Positions 28,099-36,088 of a stretch of DNA of 64,000 nucleotides are shown one piece after another. This DNA comes from Methylocystis echinoides. Its GTDB lineage: Bacteria > Pseudomonadota > Alphaproteobacteria > Rhizobiales > Beijerinckiaceae. Numbering within the stretch: position 1 is the stretch's first letter; each line of letters opens with the position of its first letter. The stretch is from assembly GCF_027923385.1 (NCBI RefSeq), contig NZ_BSEC01000001.1:2182501-2246500 (forward strand). Direction: 5' to 3'. The translations under genes were made by a program, and so were the position numbers. The notes under the pieces were generated by a model. It made no database searches, was not told the origin of the DNA, and worked only from the letters and a program-made list of their open reading frames with translations.

Positions 28099-28890
28099 TC
28101 ACCCGTTGAGCAGCTTGCGCGCGGCCGCCTCGACATCCTCCTGCCGCATCAGGCTCTCGCCGACGAGGAAGGTGAAGATGTGCGACTTCTCGAGGCGCAG
28201 ACAGTCGGCGTGGCTCGTGATGCCGCTTTCGGCGACGATGATTTTGTCGCGCGGGATCTTTTCGGCCAGACGTTCGCTGGTTTCCAGCGAAACGGTGAAA
28301 TCGTGGAGATTGCGGTTGTTGACGCCGATGAGCCGCGTCTCCAGGCCCAGCGCGCGATCGAGCTCGCGCTCATTATGGACCTCGACGAGAACGTCCATGC
28401 GCAGGTCATGGGCGGCGGTGTTGAGCGCCTTGGCTTCCTCGTCGCTCACGGCGGCCATGATGATGAGGATGCAGTCGGCGCCGAAGGCGCGCGCCTCGAA
28501 GACCTGATAGGGATCGTAAAGGAAATCCTTGCGGATCGCAGGCAGATGCGTCGCCTTGCGGGCGGCTTCGAGGTCTTCGAGCCTGCCCTTGAAGGAGGGG
28601 CCGTCGGTCAGCACGGAGAGGCAGGCGGCGCCAGCCTTCTCATAGGCGCGGGCGAGCGCGGGCGGATCGAAATTCTCGCGGATGACGCCCTTGGAGGGGC
28701 TCGCCTTCTTGACCTCGGCGATCAGCGCGATGCGGCGCTGATTGAGCTTCTCCTCGATTGCGTGGACGAACCCGCGCGGCGGATCATGGTCGCGCACCTT
28801 GCGTTCGAGCGTGGCGAGAGGCATCCGCACCTTGGCTTCGGAGATTTCGGTGCGCTTGTAGGCTTCGATCCGGTCGAGAATATCTGTCAT
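28099..28890 (-). CDS. trpC: indole-3-glycerol phosphate synthase
   Basis: A 263-residue TIM-barrel enzyme converting CdRP to indole-3-glycerol phosphate in tryptophan synthesis. The catalytic lysine region is [13 protein letters not shown], with [34 protein letters not shown] (here [17 protein letters not shown]), [12 protein letters not shown] and VAESGI. Monofunctional and of normal length. It is third in trpG-trpD-trpC, after a repeat-containing gap from trpD. Confidence 0.97.
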   Translation of the reverse strand: MTDILDRIEAYKRTEISEAKVRMPLATLERKVRDHDPPRGFVHAIEEKLNQRRIALIAEVKKASPSKGVIRENFDPPALARAYEKAGAACLSVLTDGPSFKGRLEDLEAARKATHLPAIRKDFLYDPYQVFEARAFGADCILIIMAAVSDEEAKALNTAAHDLRMDVLVEVHNERELDRALGLETRLIGVNNRNLHDFTVSLETSERLAEKIPRDKIIVAESGITSHADCLRLEKSHIFTFLVGESLMRQEDVEAAARKLLNG

Positions 28891-28982
28891 CTGTGTGCGC
28901 CTGGGGGCGACGCGCCGCGCGCCGCCCGTGATTTGTTCAATGAATAGCCGATTGGCGGCCGCAATCCTATACCCGCAAGCAA

Positions 28983-29006
28983 CCTCTCCCCGCGCGCGGG
29001 GAGAGG
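28983..29006. repeat. intergenic palindromic repeat, CCTCTCCCCG type (copy 4)
   Basis: Perfect ten-base arms CCTCTCCCCG/CGGGGAGAGG around CGCG, in the trpD-trpC gap. It belongs to the same family as the other GC-rich repeats. Confidence 0.75.
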
Positions 29007-29016
29007 GGCGCGTGGC

Positions 29017-30030
29017 TCACTTGTTCGAATGCAGCACCAGCGCCGCGAGCTTTTCCGCCGCCGCGCCGCTGTCCAGCGCCTGCGCCGCCAGCGCGGCGCC
29101 GTCGCGCAGATCGGCGGCGCGCTCGGCCACGACCAGCGCAATGGCCGCATTGAGCACGGCGATATCGCGATAGGCGTTCTTCTCGCCGGCCAGCACTCCG
29201 CGCAAGGCGCGGGCGTTATGGGCCGGGTCGCCGCCGACGAGCTCCTGCGCCGTGGCGCGCGGCAGGCCGGCGTCCTCGGGGGCGATGTCGAAGGCGCGGA
29301 TCGCGCCGTCCTCGAGCGCCACGACATGGGTGACGCCGGTCGTGGTCGCCTCGTCGAGCCCGTCGCTGCCATGGAGCAGCCAGACCCTGCGCGCGCCCAT
29401 GTCGCGCAGGGCGCGCGCGAGCGGCTCCAGCAGCTCGCGGGAATAGACGCCGATGGTCTGGCGGTCGACGCGCGCCGGATTGCACAGCGGCCCGAGCACA
29501 TTGAAGATCGTGCGCAGGCCGAGTTCGGCGCGTACGGGCGCGGCGTGGCGCAGGGCGGGGTGGTGGGTCGGCCCGGCCATGAAGCAGATGCCCGTCTCGC
29601 GCAGGCAGGCGGCGGCGGCCTGAGGGGAAATCCCCACCTTCACGCAAAGCTCGCCGAGAACGTCGGAGGCGCCCGAGCGGGAGGAGGAGGCCTTGCCGCC
29701 ATGCTTGGCGACCACCGCCCCGGCCGCGGCGGCGATGATCGCCGCAAGGGTGGAGATGTTGTAGGTGCCGGCCCCGTCGCCCCCCGTGCCGACGATGTCT
29801 ATGGCGCCGGCGGGCGCCTCGACGGGAGTCATGGCGGCGCGCATGGCCTGCGCCGCGCCGATGATCTCGTCGACCGTCTCGCCGCGCAGGCGCAGGGCCA
29901 TGAGAAAGGCGCCGAGCTGGGCAGGCGTCGCCGCGCCCTCGAAGATCAGCGAGAAGGCGGCGCGCGCTTCTTCGCGGGCGAGCGGTTCGCCCGTGGCGAC
30001 GGCGGCGAGATAGGGTTTGAAATCCGACAT
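29017..30030 (-). CDS. trpD: anthranilate phosphoribosyltransferase
   Basis: A 337-residue TrpD. The PRPP-binding loop is [19 protein letters not shown], followed by [40 protein letters not shown] and [13 protein letters not shown] are also diagnostic. It joins anthranilate to PRPP. It starts at 30030 ([17 protein letters not shown]) after a repeat-filled gap of about 125 bases from trpG, so the operon is interrupted by repeats but not by genes. Confidence 0.97.
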   Translation of the reverse strand: MSDFKPYLAAVATGEPLAREEARAAFSLIFEGAATPAQLGAFLMALRLRGETVDEIIGAAQAMRAAMTPVEAPAGAIDIVGTGGDGAGTYNISTLAAIIAAAAGAVVAKHGGKASSSRSGASDVLGELCVKVGISPQAAAACLRETGICFMAGPTHHPALRHAAPVRAELGLRTIFNVLGPLCNPARVDRQTIGVYSRELLEPLARALRDMGARRVWLLHGSDGLDEATTTGVTHVVALEDGAIRAFDIAPEDAGLPRATAQELVGGDPAHNARALRGVLAGEKNAYRDIAVLNAAIALVVAERAADLRDGAALAAQALDSGAAAEKLAALVLHSNK

Positions 30031-30037
30031 GGGGCTT

Positions 30038-30077
30038 GCCCCCTCCCCAACCCTCCCCCGCTTCGCGGGAGAGGGAG
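30038..30077. repeat. intergenic palindromic repeat (copy 5) in trpG-trpD gap
   Basis: CCCCCTCCCCAACCCTCC followed by CCGCTTCGCGGGAGAGGGAG. The order tail-then-hairpin is the mirror image of the unit at 30116, so the two copies face each other. Confidence 0.7.
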
Positions 30078-30115
30078 CACATTGGCGCCCTCATTGTGAG
30101 TGCTGATCGCGAGTG

Positions 30116-30153
30116 TTCCCTCTCCCGCTTGCGGGGAGGGACAGGGAGGGGGC
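30116..30153. repeat. intergenic palindromic repeat (copy 6) in trpG-trpD gap
   Basis: CCCTCTCCCGC, TTGCGGGGAGGGA and a CAGGGAGGGGGCC tail. It lies in opposite orientation to the copy at 30038-30077, about 40 bases away. Confidence 0.7.
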
Positions 30154-30154
30154 C

Positions 30155-30763
30155 TTAAGCCACCTTCCGCCGCCCGCCCTCGTTCCATTCCCGCGCGAGA
30201 TCGAGGAAATTCTGCAGGATCTTGTGGCCGTGCTGCGAGGTGATGCTCTCCGGGTGGAACTGCACGCCATGCACCGGAAGCGTATTGTGCGAGAGCGCCA
30301 TGATGAGCCCGTCGGGCGTCTCGGCGGTGACGCGCAGGCAGTCGGGCAGGGTCTCGCGCTTCACGACCAGCGAGTGATAGCGCGTCGCCTGGAACGGCCC
30401 GTCGATGCCGCGAAACACGGCGTCGCCGTCGTGCAGGATCGTCGCCATCTTGCCGTGGATGGGCAGCGGCGCGCGGATCACCTCGCCGCCGAAGACTTCG
30501 CCGATCGACTGGTGGCCGAGGCAGACGCCGAAGATCGGCACCGTCTCGGACGCCGCGCGGATCAGATCCATGCAGATGCCCGCTTCATGCGGCGTGCAGG
30601 GGCCGGGCGACAGCACGATGGCGTCGGGCGCCTCCGCGAGCACGTCCGCGACCGAAACGGCGTCATTGCGATGCACCGTGACATTGGCCCCGAGCTGGCC
30701 GAAGTAATGCACCAGATTGAAGGTGAAGCTGTCGTAATTATCGATCAGCGTGACGTTTGACAT
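30155..30763 (-). CDS. trpG: anthranilate synthase component II (glutamine amidotransferase)
   Basis: A 202-residue class I amidotransferase. The nucleophile cysteine is in FGVCLGHQSIGEVFGG (about residue 83), LSPGPCTPHEAG is the oxyanion region, and the catalytic His-Glu pair is in GVQFHPESI near residue 174. It supplies ammonia to TrpE (and possibly PabB). The start at 30763 gives MSNVTLIDNYDSFTFNLVHY, the standard N-terminus. It heads trpG-trpD-trpC-moaC-moeA and lies 3.8 kb from trpE, which is encoded with ppiD. Confidence 0.96.
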   Translation of the reverse strand: MSNVTLIDNYDSFTFNLVHYFGQLGANVTVHRNDAVSVADVLAEAPDAIVLSPGPCTPHEAGICMDLIRAASETVPIFGVCLGHQSIGEVFGGEVIRAPLPIHGKMATILHDGDAVFRGIDGPFQATRYHSLVVKRETLPDCLRVTAETPDGLIMALSHNTLPVHGVQFHPESITSQHGHKILQNFLDLAREWNEGGRRKVA

Positions 30764-30916
30764 GTTCTTTCCGCCGCCTTCGCGCCATGCGGGATGCGCT
30801 CGAATTTTCCAATAGGCCCCGGGGGCCGTTAAGGCAACCTTTCCCAACGCTTCCCGCCCGTGCGGGCGGCGCCTCGCCTCAGGCTTTGCGCCGGCTTGTC
30901 GGCCATGACGGCCGCC

Positions 30917-32017
30917 TCAGGATACGCGCTCCCGATGCGGCAGCCGCCAGTCAGGCCGGGCCTCGCGGATCATCATGATTTCGGCCAGCGACTGCCGGGT
31001 CAGCAGGCCGACGAGGCGGCCGTCGGCGTCGACCACCCCGACCGGATCGCCGCCGTTGAGGGCAGGGAGCGCGGCGTCGATGGTTTCATGGGCGCCGATG
31101 ACCGTCATTTCCTTGCGCGCGAAAGGAGCGACCGGCGCGCCCGGATCGGAATCGCGCAGCGCGTCGACGATTTCCGCGCGCGAGAGCAGTCCGGCGGGCC
31201 GGCCGGACGGGTCCACGACCGGGAAGTCGTCCTGCGAGGTCGCCAGCAGGATATCGATTGCTTCACTCACGCTTGCGCCGCGCGAGATGGTGGCGATGCG
31301 GTTTTCCATGGCGTCGACGACGGGCAGGCCGCGCGCGGCCTCGGCCATGGTCGTCATCTGCGCCTCGCCGGCCGCCGCCATGAACACGAAGAGGGCGATG
31401 AACAGCAGCATCGGATTGCCGAAGAGCCCGGCAAAGCCCAGCAGAAGTGCGAAGCCCTGGCCGATTCCCGCCGCGATGCGGGTCGCCTTGAGCTGGCCAA
31501 GCCACATGGCCAGCGCCGCCCTCAGAACGCGCCCGCCATCCATCGGAAAGGCGGGGATCATGTTGAAAACGGCGAGGAGAAGGTTCGTCGCCGCCAACCG
31601 CTCCAATATGCTGACGGAGGGATTGGCGATCTGCGCCGCCTCATGCAGGTTGAAGGCGCCCGAGATGGCGAGCAGCGCCCCGGCGATGACGACATTCACG
31701 GCGGGGCCGGCGACGGCGATCAGCAGCTCCTGCCACGGCTTTTGCGGCATGGACTCCATGTCCGCCACGCCGCCAATGGGCAGCAGCGTCACCTCCGGGG
31801 AGACGATCCCGAAGCGCCGCGCGGTCAATATGTGGCCGAACTCGTGCAGCAGCACGCAAAGGAAGATCGCCGAAATGAACAGCACGCTGTTGCCCGCGGC
31901 CTCGGCGCCGCCGCGCTGCCAGGCGACGAGGCCAATCCACGCGAGGAAAAGCAGGAAAGTGACATGAATGCGCACGGCCGTTCCCATGAACGTGCCGAGC
32001 GTGAAGGACCAGCGCAT
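30917..32017 (-). CDS. site-2 protease family zinc metalloprotease with CBS domains
   Basis: A 366-residue M50-family intramembrane protease. The zinc motif is LLHEFGHI (His-Glu-x-x-His) near residue 60, with the second metal motif in NMIPAFPMDGGRVLRA near residue 160. Four to six hydrophobic helices make the core; from about residue 235 two CBS domains follow (ISRGASVSEAIDILL and IGAHETIDAALPAL). CBS-bearing members resemble SpoIVFB-type proteases regulated by nucleotides. The substrate is unknown. The start at 32017 gives MRWSFTLGTFMGTAVRIH. Confidence 0.92.
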   Translation of the reverse strand: MRWSFTLGTFMGTAVRIHVTFLLFLAWIGLVAWQRGGAEAAGNSVLFISAIFLCVLLHEFGHILTARRFGIVSPEVTLLPIGGVADMESMPQKPWQELLIAVAGPAVNVVIAGALLAISGAFNLHEAAQIANPSVSILERLAATNLLLAVFNMIPAFPMDGGRVLRAALAMWLGQLKATRIAAGIGQGFALLLGFAGLFGNPMLLFIALFVFMAAAGEAQMTTMAEAARGLPVVDAMENRIATISRGASVSEAIDILLATSQDDFPVVDPSGRPAGLLSRAEIVDALRDSDPGAPVAPFARKEMTVIGAHETIDAALPALNGGDPVGVVDADGRLVGLLTRQSLAEIMMIREARPDWRLPHRERVS

Positions 32018-32150
32018 AAGGACGCCCCGAGGCAAGAGCTTTTCGAAACATAGGGCGCGGGCGCAGGTTGCGCCAGAGCGGGGAAGGTAGATTGGCCGCC
32101 GCTGCCCCCGGGTTCGGGCGTTTTGCGCCCTGACGGGGTTCCCCGGACGC

Positions 32151-32188
32151 AAAAGCGCCGGCGAGAGGCCCGGGGGCTTCTGCCGGCG
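32151..32188 (-). terminator. long hairpin terminator after ldtR
   Basis: Read on the minus strand, CGCCGGCAGAAGCCC pairs with GGGCCTCTCGCCGGCG (one bulge, one mismatch), followed by CTTTTG. It lies 30 bases after the regulator's stop. Confidence 0.6.
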
Positions 32189-32217
32189 AAGGCTCGATGA
32201 AGAAGGTTAAGCGCGAA

Positions 32218-32742
32218 TTACAGGCGGTAACGGATCTGGTCGGTCCAGAAGCGCTCCAGACGGGTCAGCGACTGGTTGAGGCCGCGGAACTCCTCGGAGG
32301 AGACCCCTCCGATCTGCTCGACCGTGGCGGCGTGCTTCTCATAGAGCTGGGCGACGATGTCGTGGACTTCCTTGCCCTTCGGCGTCAGGCTGATGCGCAC
32401 GGCGCGGCGGTCGAGGCGCGAGCGGGCGTGATGGAGATAGCCCATCTCGACCAGCTTCTTGACGTTGTAGGAGACGTTGGAGCCCAGATAATAGCCGCGG
32501 GTGCGCAGCTCGCTCGCCGTCAGCTCCTTGTCGCCGATGTTGTAGAGCAGCAACGCCTGCACGGCGTTGACGTCGCCGCGGTCGCGGCGGTCGAATTCGT
32601 CCTTGATCACGTCGAGAAGGCGACGATGCAGACGCTCGACGAGGGTCAGCGCCTCCAGATACACCGGGCGGACTTCGCTGACGCGTTCTTCCGTTGCGGG
32701 CTGCGGGGCGGTTTTCAGGGCGGCGCTCATCTTCTTCTCCAT
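32218..32742 (-). CDS. ldtR: MarR-family transcriptional regulator, LdtR-like
   Basis: A 174-residue winged-helix regulator. The segment DVNAVQALLLYNIGDKELTA followed by SELRTRGYYLGSNVSYNVKK forms the helix-turn-helix, and ARSRLDRRAVRISLTPKG is the wing. These strings match LdtR of Rhizobiales, a regulator of an L,D-transpeptidase and stress tolerance. It probably binds DNA as a dimer and responds to a small ligand. A second ATG lies at 32730. A perfect GATGCG-TT-CGCATC palindrome sits just upstream of its start and may be an autoregulatory site. The targets here are not known. Confidence 0.85.
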   Translation of the reverse strand: MEKKMSAALKTAPQPATEERVSEVRPVYLEALTLVERLHRRLLDVIKDEFDRRDRGDVNAVQALLLYNIGDKELTASELRTRGYYLGSNVSYNVKKLVEMGYLHHARSRLDRRAVRISLTPKGKEVHDIVAQLYEKHAATVEQIGGVSSEEFRGLNQSLTRLERFWTDQIRYRL

Positions 32743-32746
32743 CTGC

Positions 32747-32760
32747 GATGCGTTCGCATC
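32747..32760. promoter_or_regulatory. palindrome GATGCG-TT-CGCATC at the ldtR start
   Basis: Six-base perfect arms around TT, from 5 to 18 bases before the ldtR ATG. Its position over the translation start region suits autorepression, by analogy with other MarR-family genes. No direct evidence links it to LdtR. Confidence 0.4.
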
Positions 32761-32887
32761 TCTTTCGTGAGTTCAAATTATCGCGCCACGAATGAACTTG
32801 AGTTTAAACAACAGGCTGAATCCCGCGTTTACCCAAAGTCTGGCGCTCGGGGTGAATCAAAACTGAATCGAAACGGCTGATTCACGA

Positions 32888-32902
32888 TTAAACGGCTGTT
32901 AA
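32888..32902. promoter_or_regulatory. candidate CtrA-binding site TTAA-N7-TTAA
   Basis: The sequence TTAA ACGGCTG TTAA followed by C matches the CtrA consensus with the required seven-base spacing. It lies in the 245-base region between divergent ldtR and the NadM-Nudix gene, about 86 bases before the latter. This would tie one of them to the cell-cycle regulator. Confidence 0.45.
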
Positions 32903-32987
32903 CAGCAGCAACGGCTACGTCAGTAATTCGGCGGCATCTGTTAAGATGCGCGGCGTGCGCGGTTAATGGCAGGGAAGACGCGACAGC

Positions 32988-33992
32988 ATGACCTACGATC
33001 TCGCCGTGTTCCTCTCGCGTTTGGCGCCGCCCGATCATGCGCGTCTCGCCATGATGAAAGCTGCGCTCTCCTGTTCGCGCCGTGTTGTCGCGCTGGTCGG
33101 ATCAGCGGAGGCGACGCCGACGCCCAGGGATCCATGGGGCTTCGACGATCGCGCGGCCATGCTCGCGGCGGCGCTCGGAGACGACGCCGCGCGCGTCACG
33201 ATGCTGCCCTTGCGCGATCATCTCTACAATGAGGATCGCTGGCGCGCGGAAGCGCAGGCGCAGGTCGCGCGCGTCGCCGGCGACGCGGCGTCGATTGCGC
33301 TTGTCTGCACACCGCAGGACGCCGTTTTGTTTCCACAGTGGAGGCGCCTCGACATCGACGCGCCGACGGCGCCGCCCGCCCGCGCTTATCGCGATGCGCT
33401 GTTCGACGCGACAGGCGACGGCCTTTCCTTTCTGCGGGCGCACACGCCGGCCCCTGTCGTCGACATGATCGCCGCCTTTCGTGAAACGGCGCGCTTCGCG
33501 GAATTGCGCGAGGAATATCGCTGTGTCGAGCAGGTGCGCGCGGACTGGTCGCATGCGCCTTATCCGCCGATCTTCGTCACGGTGGATTCCGTTGTCGCGC
33601 ATTCGGGCCATGTGCTGCTCATCGAGCGCAGGGATCGGCCCGGGCGTGGCCTCTGGGCGCTGCCGGGCGGCTTTCTCGAACCGCAGGAATGGTTGCGCGA
33701 CGGCGCGATCCGCGAATTGCGGGAGGAAACCATGATCGACATGCCGACGCCGGTTCTCCTTGGCGGCCTTCGGGCGAGCCGGGCGTTCGATCATCCGCAA
33801 CGGTCATTGCGCGAACGCACGATCACGCATGGATTTCACTTCGATTTTCCCACGGGCGCGCTGCCGAACGTGCAGGGCGGCGACGACGCCGCGCGCGCGC
33901 AATGGATCGAGATGGGCGCGCTGCCCGCGTTGCGCGCGCGCATGTTCGAGGATCATTTCTTCATCCTCGAATATTTTCTTGGAATCTACTGA
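32988..33992 (+). CDS. NadM-type adenylyltransferase/Nudix hydrolase fusion (degenerate N-terminal domain)
   Basis: A 334-residue two-domain protein. The C-terminal half (from about residue 190) is a Nudix domain with box GFLEPQEWLRDGAIRELREE, all catalytic residues present. The N-terminal half follows the NadM-like adenylyltransferase of bifunctional NMN adenylyltransferase/ADP-ribose pyrophosphatases, but the nucleotide-binding motif that normally reads GRFxPxHxGH is replaced by SRLAPPDHARL, so adenylyltransferase activity is doubtful. It may act on ADP-ribose or NAD-related nucleotides. It is divergent from ldtR and overlaps the convergent DUF6163 gene by seven bases. Confidence 0.85.
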   Translation: MTYDLAVFLSRLAPPDHARLAMMKAALSCSRRVVALVGSAEATPTPRDPWGFDDRAAMLAAALGDDAARVTMLPLRDHLYNEDRWRAEAQAQVARVAGDAASIALVCTPQDAVLFPQWRRLDIDAPTAPPARAYRDALFDATGDGLSFLRAHTPAPVVDMIAAFRETARFAELREEYRCVEQVRADWSHAPYPPIFVTVDSVVAHSGHVLLIERRDRPGRGLWALPGGFLEPQEWLRDGAIRELREETMIDMPTPVLLGGLRASRAFDHPQRSLRERTITHGFHFDFPTGALPNVQGGDDAARAQWIEMGALPALRARMFEDHFFILEYFLGIY

Positions 33993-34525
33993 GGCTTGCT
34001 GTCCTGCGGCGGTTGCCGCGGCGGCGCGGCGCGGGCGGTCTTGTCCCTGCGCCGGCGGCGCTCGCGCAGCCGTTGCGCGTCGAAGTCGCGGCCGGCCTCG
34101 AACGTCAGGGCGAAATACATCAGGATGAGAAGCGCATTGACGCCGATCAGCCAGTAACCGCCGATGAAGAAGCTCGGCATGCTCAGCGTGAGAAAGATCT
34201 GCGCGCTGGCGATCAGCAGCCACAGGACGCCGCCCCAGGGCGTCGCAAGCCACAGGCCGACGCCGGCGACGAGATCGAGCACGGCGAAGAACAGCACCGC
34301 GAAAGCGGCGTTCTGGGGCATGGTGTCGAAGATCGACTGCTTCGCCATGAGCACGATGCGCCAGTGCATCAGCCCCTGCAGCAGCCAGAACAGCGCGACG
34401 ATGCGCATGAAGCGCGACAGTAGCATGCCCCATTTGGCGGCGTCGCCCGCTGGCCCGGGATCGCCGACGCGGATCGGGCGGTAAGGATCGTCGCCGTCGT
34501 CGAAGATGCTATGATCGGCCATCAA
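33986..34525 (-). CDS. DUF6163 family membrane protein
   Basis: A 179-residue protein with an acidic N-terminal segment, four hydrophobic helices (starting RIVALFWLLQGLMHW, and including VLFFAVLDLVAGVGLWLA and YWLIGVNALLILMYFALTF) and a basic C-terminal tail RLRERRRRRDK. The family is confined mostly to Rhizobiales and has no known function. A second ATG follows the first. It is 27 bases downstream of the trpE start region on the opposite side, i.e. trpE ends at 34553 and this gene starts at 34525 on the minus strand after it. Confidence 0.8.
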   Translation of the reverse strand: MMADHSIFDDGDDPYRPIRVGDPGPAGDAAKWGMLLSRFMRIVALFWLLQGLMHWRIVLMAKQSIFDTMPQNAAFAVLFFAVLDLVAGVGLWLATPWGGVLWLLIASAQIFLTLSMPSFFIGGYWLIGVNALLILMYFALTFEAGRDFDAQRLRERRRRRDKTARAAPPRQPPQDSKPQ

Positions 34526-34552
34526 CGGTCCTTACACCCCGGCGCTGTCGCG

Positions 34553-36088
34553 CTATTGCCCCCGGCGGGCGCGGGCGGCGAAACGCACGGCTTCCTCGGC
34601 CGCGCGGAACAGCGCCTTCGCCTTGTTCACGCATTCGCGGTTCTCATACTCTGGCTCGCTGTCGTAGACGACGCCGGCGCCCGCCTGCACATGCATCTTG
34701 CCGTCCTTCACGATGGCCGTGCGCAGCACGATGCAGGTGTCCATCTGGCCAGCCGAGCCGAAATAGCCGATGCAGCCGCCGTAAATGCCGCGCTTGTCGG
34801 TCTCCAGTTCGTCGATGATCTCCATCGCGCGCACCTTGGGCGCGCCCGAGACCGTGCCGGCGGGGAAACCGGCGGCGAGCGCGTCGATGCAGTCGAAACG
34901 CGCCTCGTCCAGCTCGCCCTCGACATTCGAGACGATATGCATGACGTGGCTGTAGCGCTCGATGGTGAAACTGTCGGTGACGCGCACCGTGCCGGTTTTC
35001 GCCACGCGGCCGACGTCATTGCGCCCCAGATCGAGCAGCATGAGATGCTCGGCGCGCTCCTTTTCGTCGGCGAGAAGCTCGGCGGCGAGGCGCTCGTCCT
35101 CGGCCTTCTCGTCGCTGCGCCAGCGCGTGCCGGCGATGGGGCGGATCGTGACCTTGCCCTCTGCGGCGCGCACCAGGATTTCCGGGCTCGAACAGACGAT
35201 CTGAAAGTCGCCGAAATCGAGGAAGCACAGGAAAGGCGCCGGATTGACCCGGCGCAGCGCGCGATAGAGCGCGAAGGCGGGGAGCTCGAAGGGCGCGGTG
35301 AAACGCTGCGACAGCACGACCTGAAAGATGTCGCCGGCGCGGATGTATTCCTTGGCGCGCTCCACCATTTCGAGGAAGCGGGGCTTCGGCGTATTGGAGA
35401 CGGGCTCGGCCGCGAGCATCTGCGGATCGCAGCCGGCGTCGCGGTGATCGAGCGGCGCCTCCAGCGTCGCGACGATCCTGTCGAGACGCGCCAGCGCTGC
35501 TTCATAAGCGGCCTTTGCGGCGACGCCCGCGCGCGGACGGACGGGGGTCACGATCGCGATTTCGTCGCGCACCGTGTCGAAGACGACCATGACGGTCGGG
35601 CGCATCAGCAGCGCGTCGGCGACGCCAATCCGGTCTTCCTTCGCGGGGGCGAGTCGCTCCATCTGGCGCACCATGTCGTAGCCGAGATAGCCGAACACGC
35701 CCGCCGCCATTGGCGGCAGCTGCGGTCCCGTCGCGGAAATGGCCGACTCGGCGATGAGCTGGCGCAGCGCGACGAGCGGCGGCGCGTCGCAGGGAACGAA
35801 GGCGTCCCTGTCCGCAATCGCGTCGCGGTTGATCTCGGCCCGGTCGCCCATGGCGCGGAAGAGAACATCGGGATCGAGGCCGATCATGGAATAGCGCCCG
35901 CGCGCCGCGCCGCCCTCGACCGATTCCAGCAGGAAGGTCGAGCCGGGGCGCTCGCGCGAGAGCTTCAGATAGGCCGAGACCGGGGTCTCGAGATCGCCGA
36001 CGAGGCGGGTGACGACGAGCCGGGGCCGGCCGGCGTCATAGTCGGCGGCGAAGGCCCCGAACTCAGGCTCGAACATGGCGCCCGTCAC
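34553..36088 (-). CDS. trpE: anthranilate synthase component I
   Basis: A 511-residue chorismate-utilising enzyme. N-terminal features include STFLLESVEGGAARGRYSMIG (the Trp-feedback region, with LLES), and the catalytic domain has PEILVRAAEGKVTIRPIAGT, LGRNDVGRVAKTGTV, and FPAGTVSGAPKVRAMEIIDE. With TrpG it converts chorismate to anthranilate. The GTG at 36088 overlaps the ppiD stop (GTGA), giving tight coupling; an ATG at 36076 is the alternative. TrpE directly after ppiD is common in alphaproteobacteria; its separation from trpG by four unrelated genes is not. Confidence 0.96.
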   Translation of the reverse strand: MTGAMFEPEFGAFAADYDAGRPRLVVTRLVGDLETPVSAYLKLSRERPGSTFLLESVEGGAARGRYSMIGLDPDVLFRAMGDRAEINRDAIADRDAFVPCDAPPLVALRQLIAESAISATGPQLPPMAAGVFGYLGYDMVRQMERLAPAKEDRIGVADALLMRPTVMVVFDTVRDEIAIVTPVRPRAGVAAKAAYEAALARLDRIVATLEAPLDHRDAGCDPQMLAAEPVSNTPKPRFLEMVERAKEYIRAGDIFQVVLSQRFTAPFELPAFALYRALRRVNPAPFLCFLDFGDFQIVCSSPEILVRAAEGKVTIRPIAGTRWRSDEKAEDERLAAELLADEKERAEHLMLLDLGRNDVGRVAKTGTVRVTDSFTIERYSHVMHIVSNVEGELDEARFDCIDALAAGFPAGTVSGAPKVRAMEIIDELETDKRGIYGGCIGYFGSAGQMDTCIVLRTAIVKDGKMHVQAGAGVVYDSEPEYENRECVNKAKALFRAAEEAVRFAARARRGQ

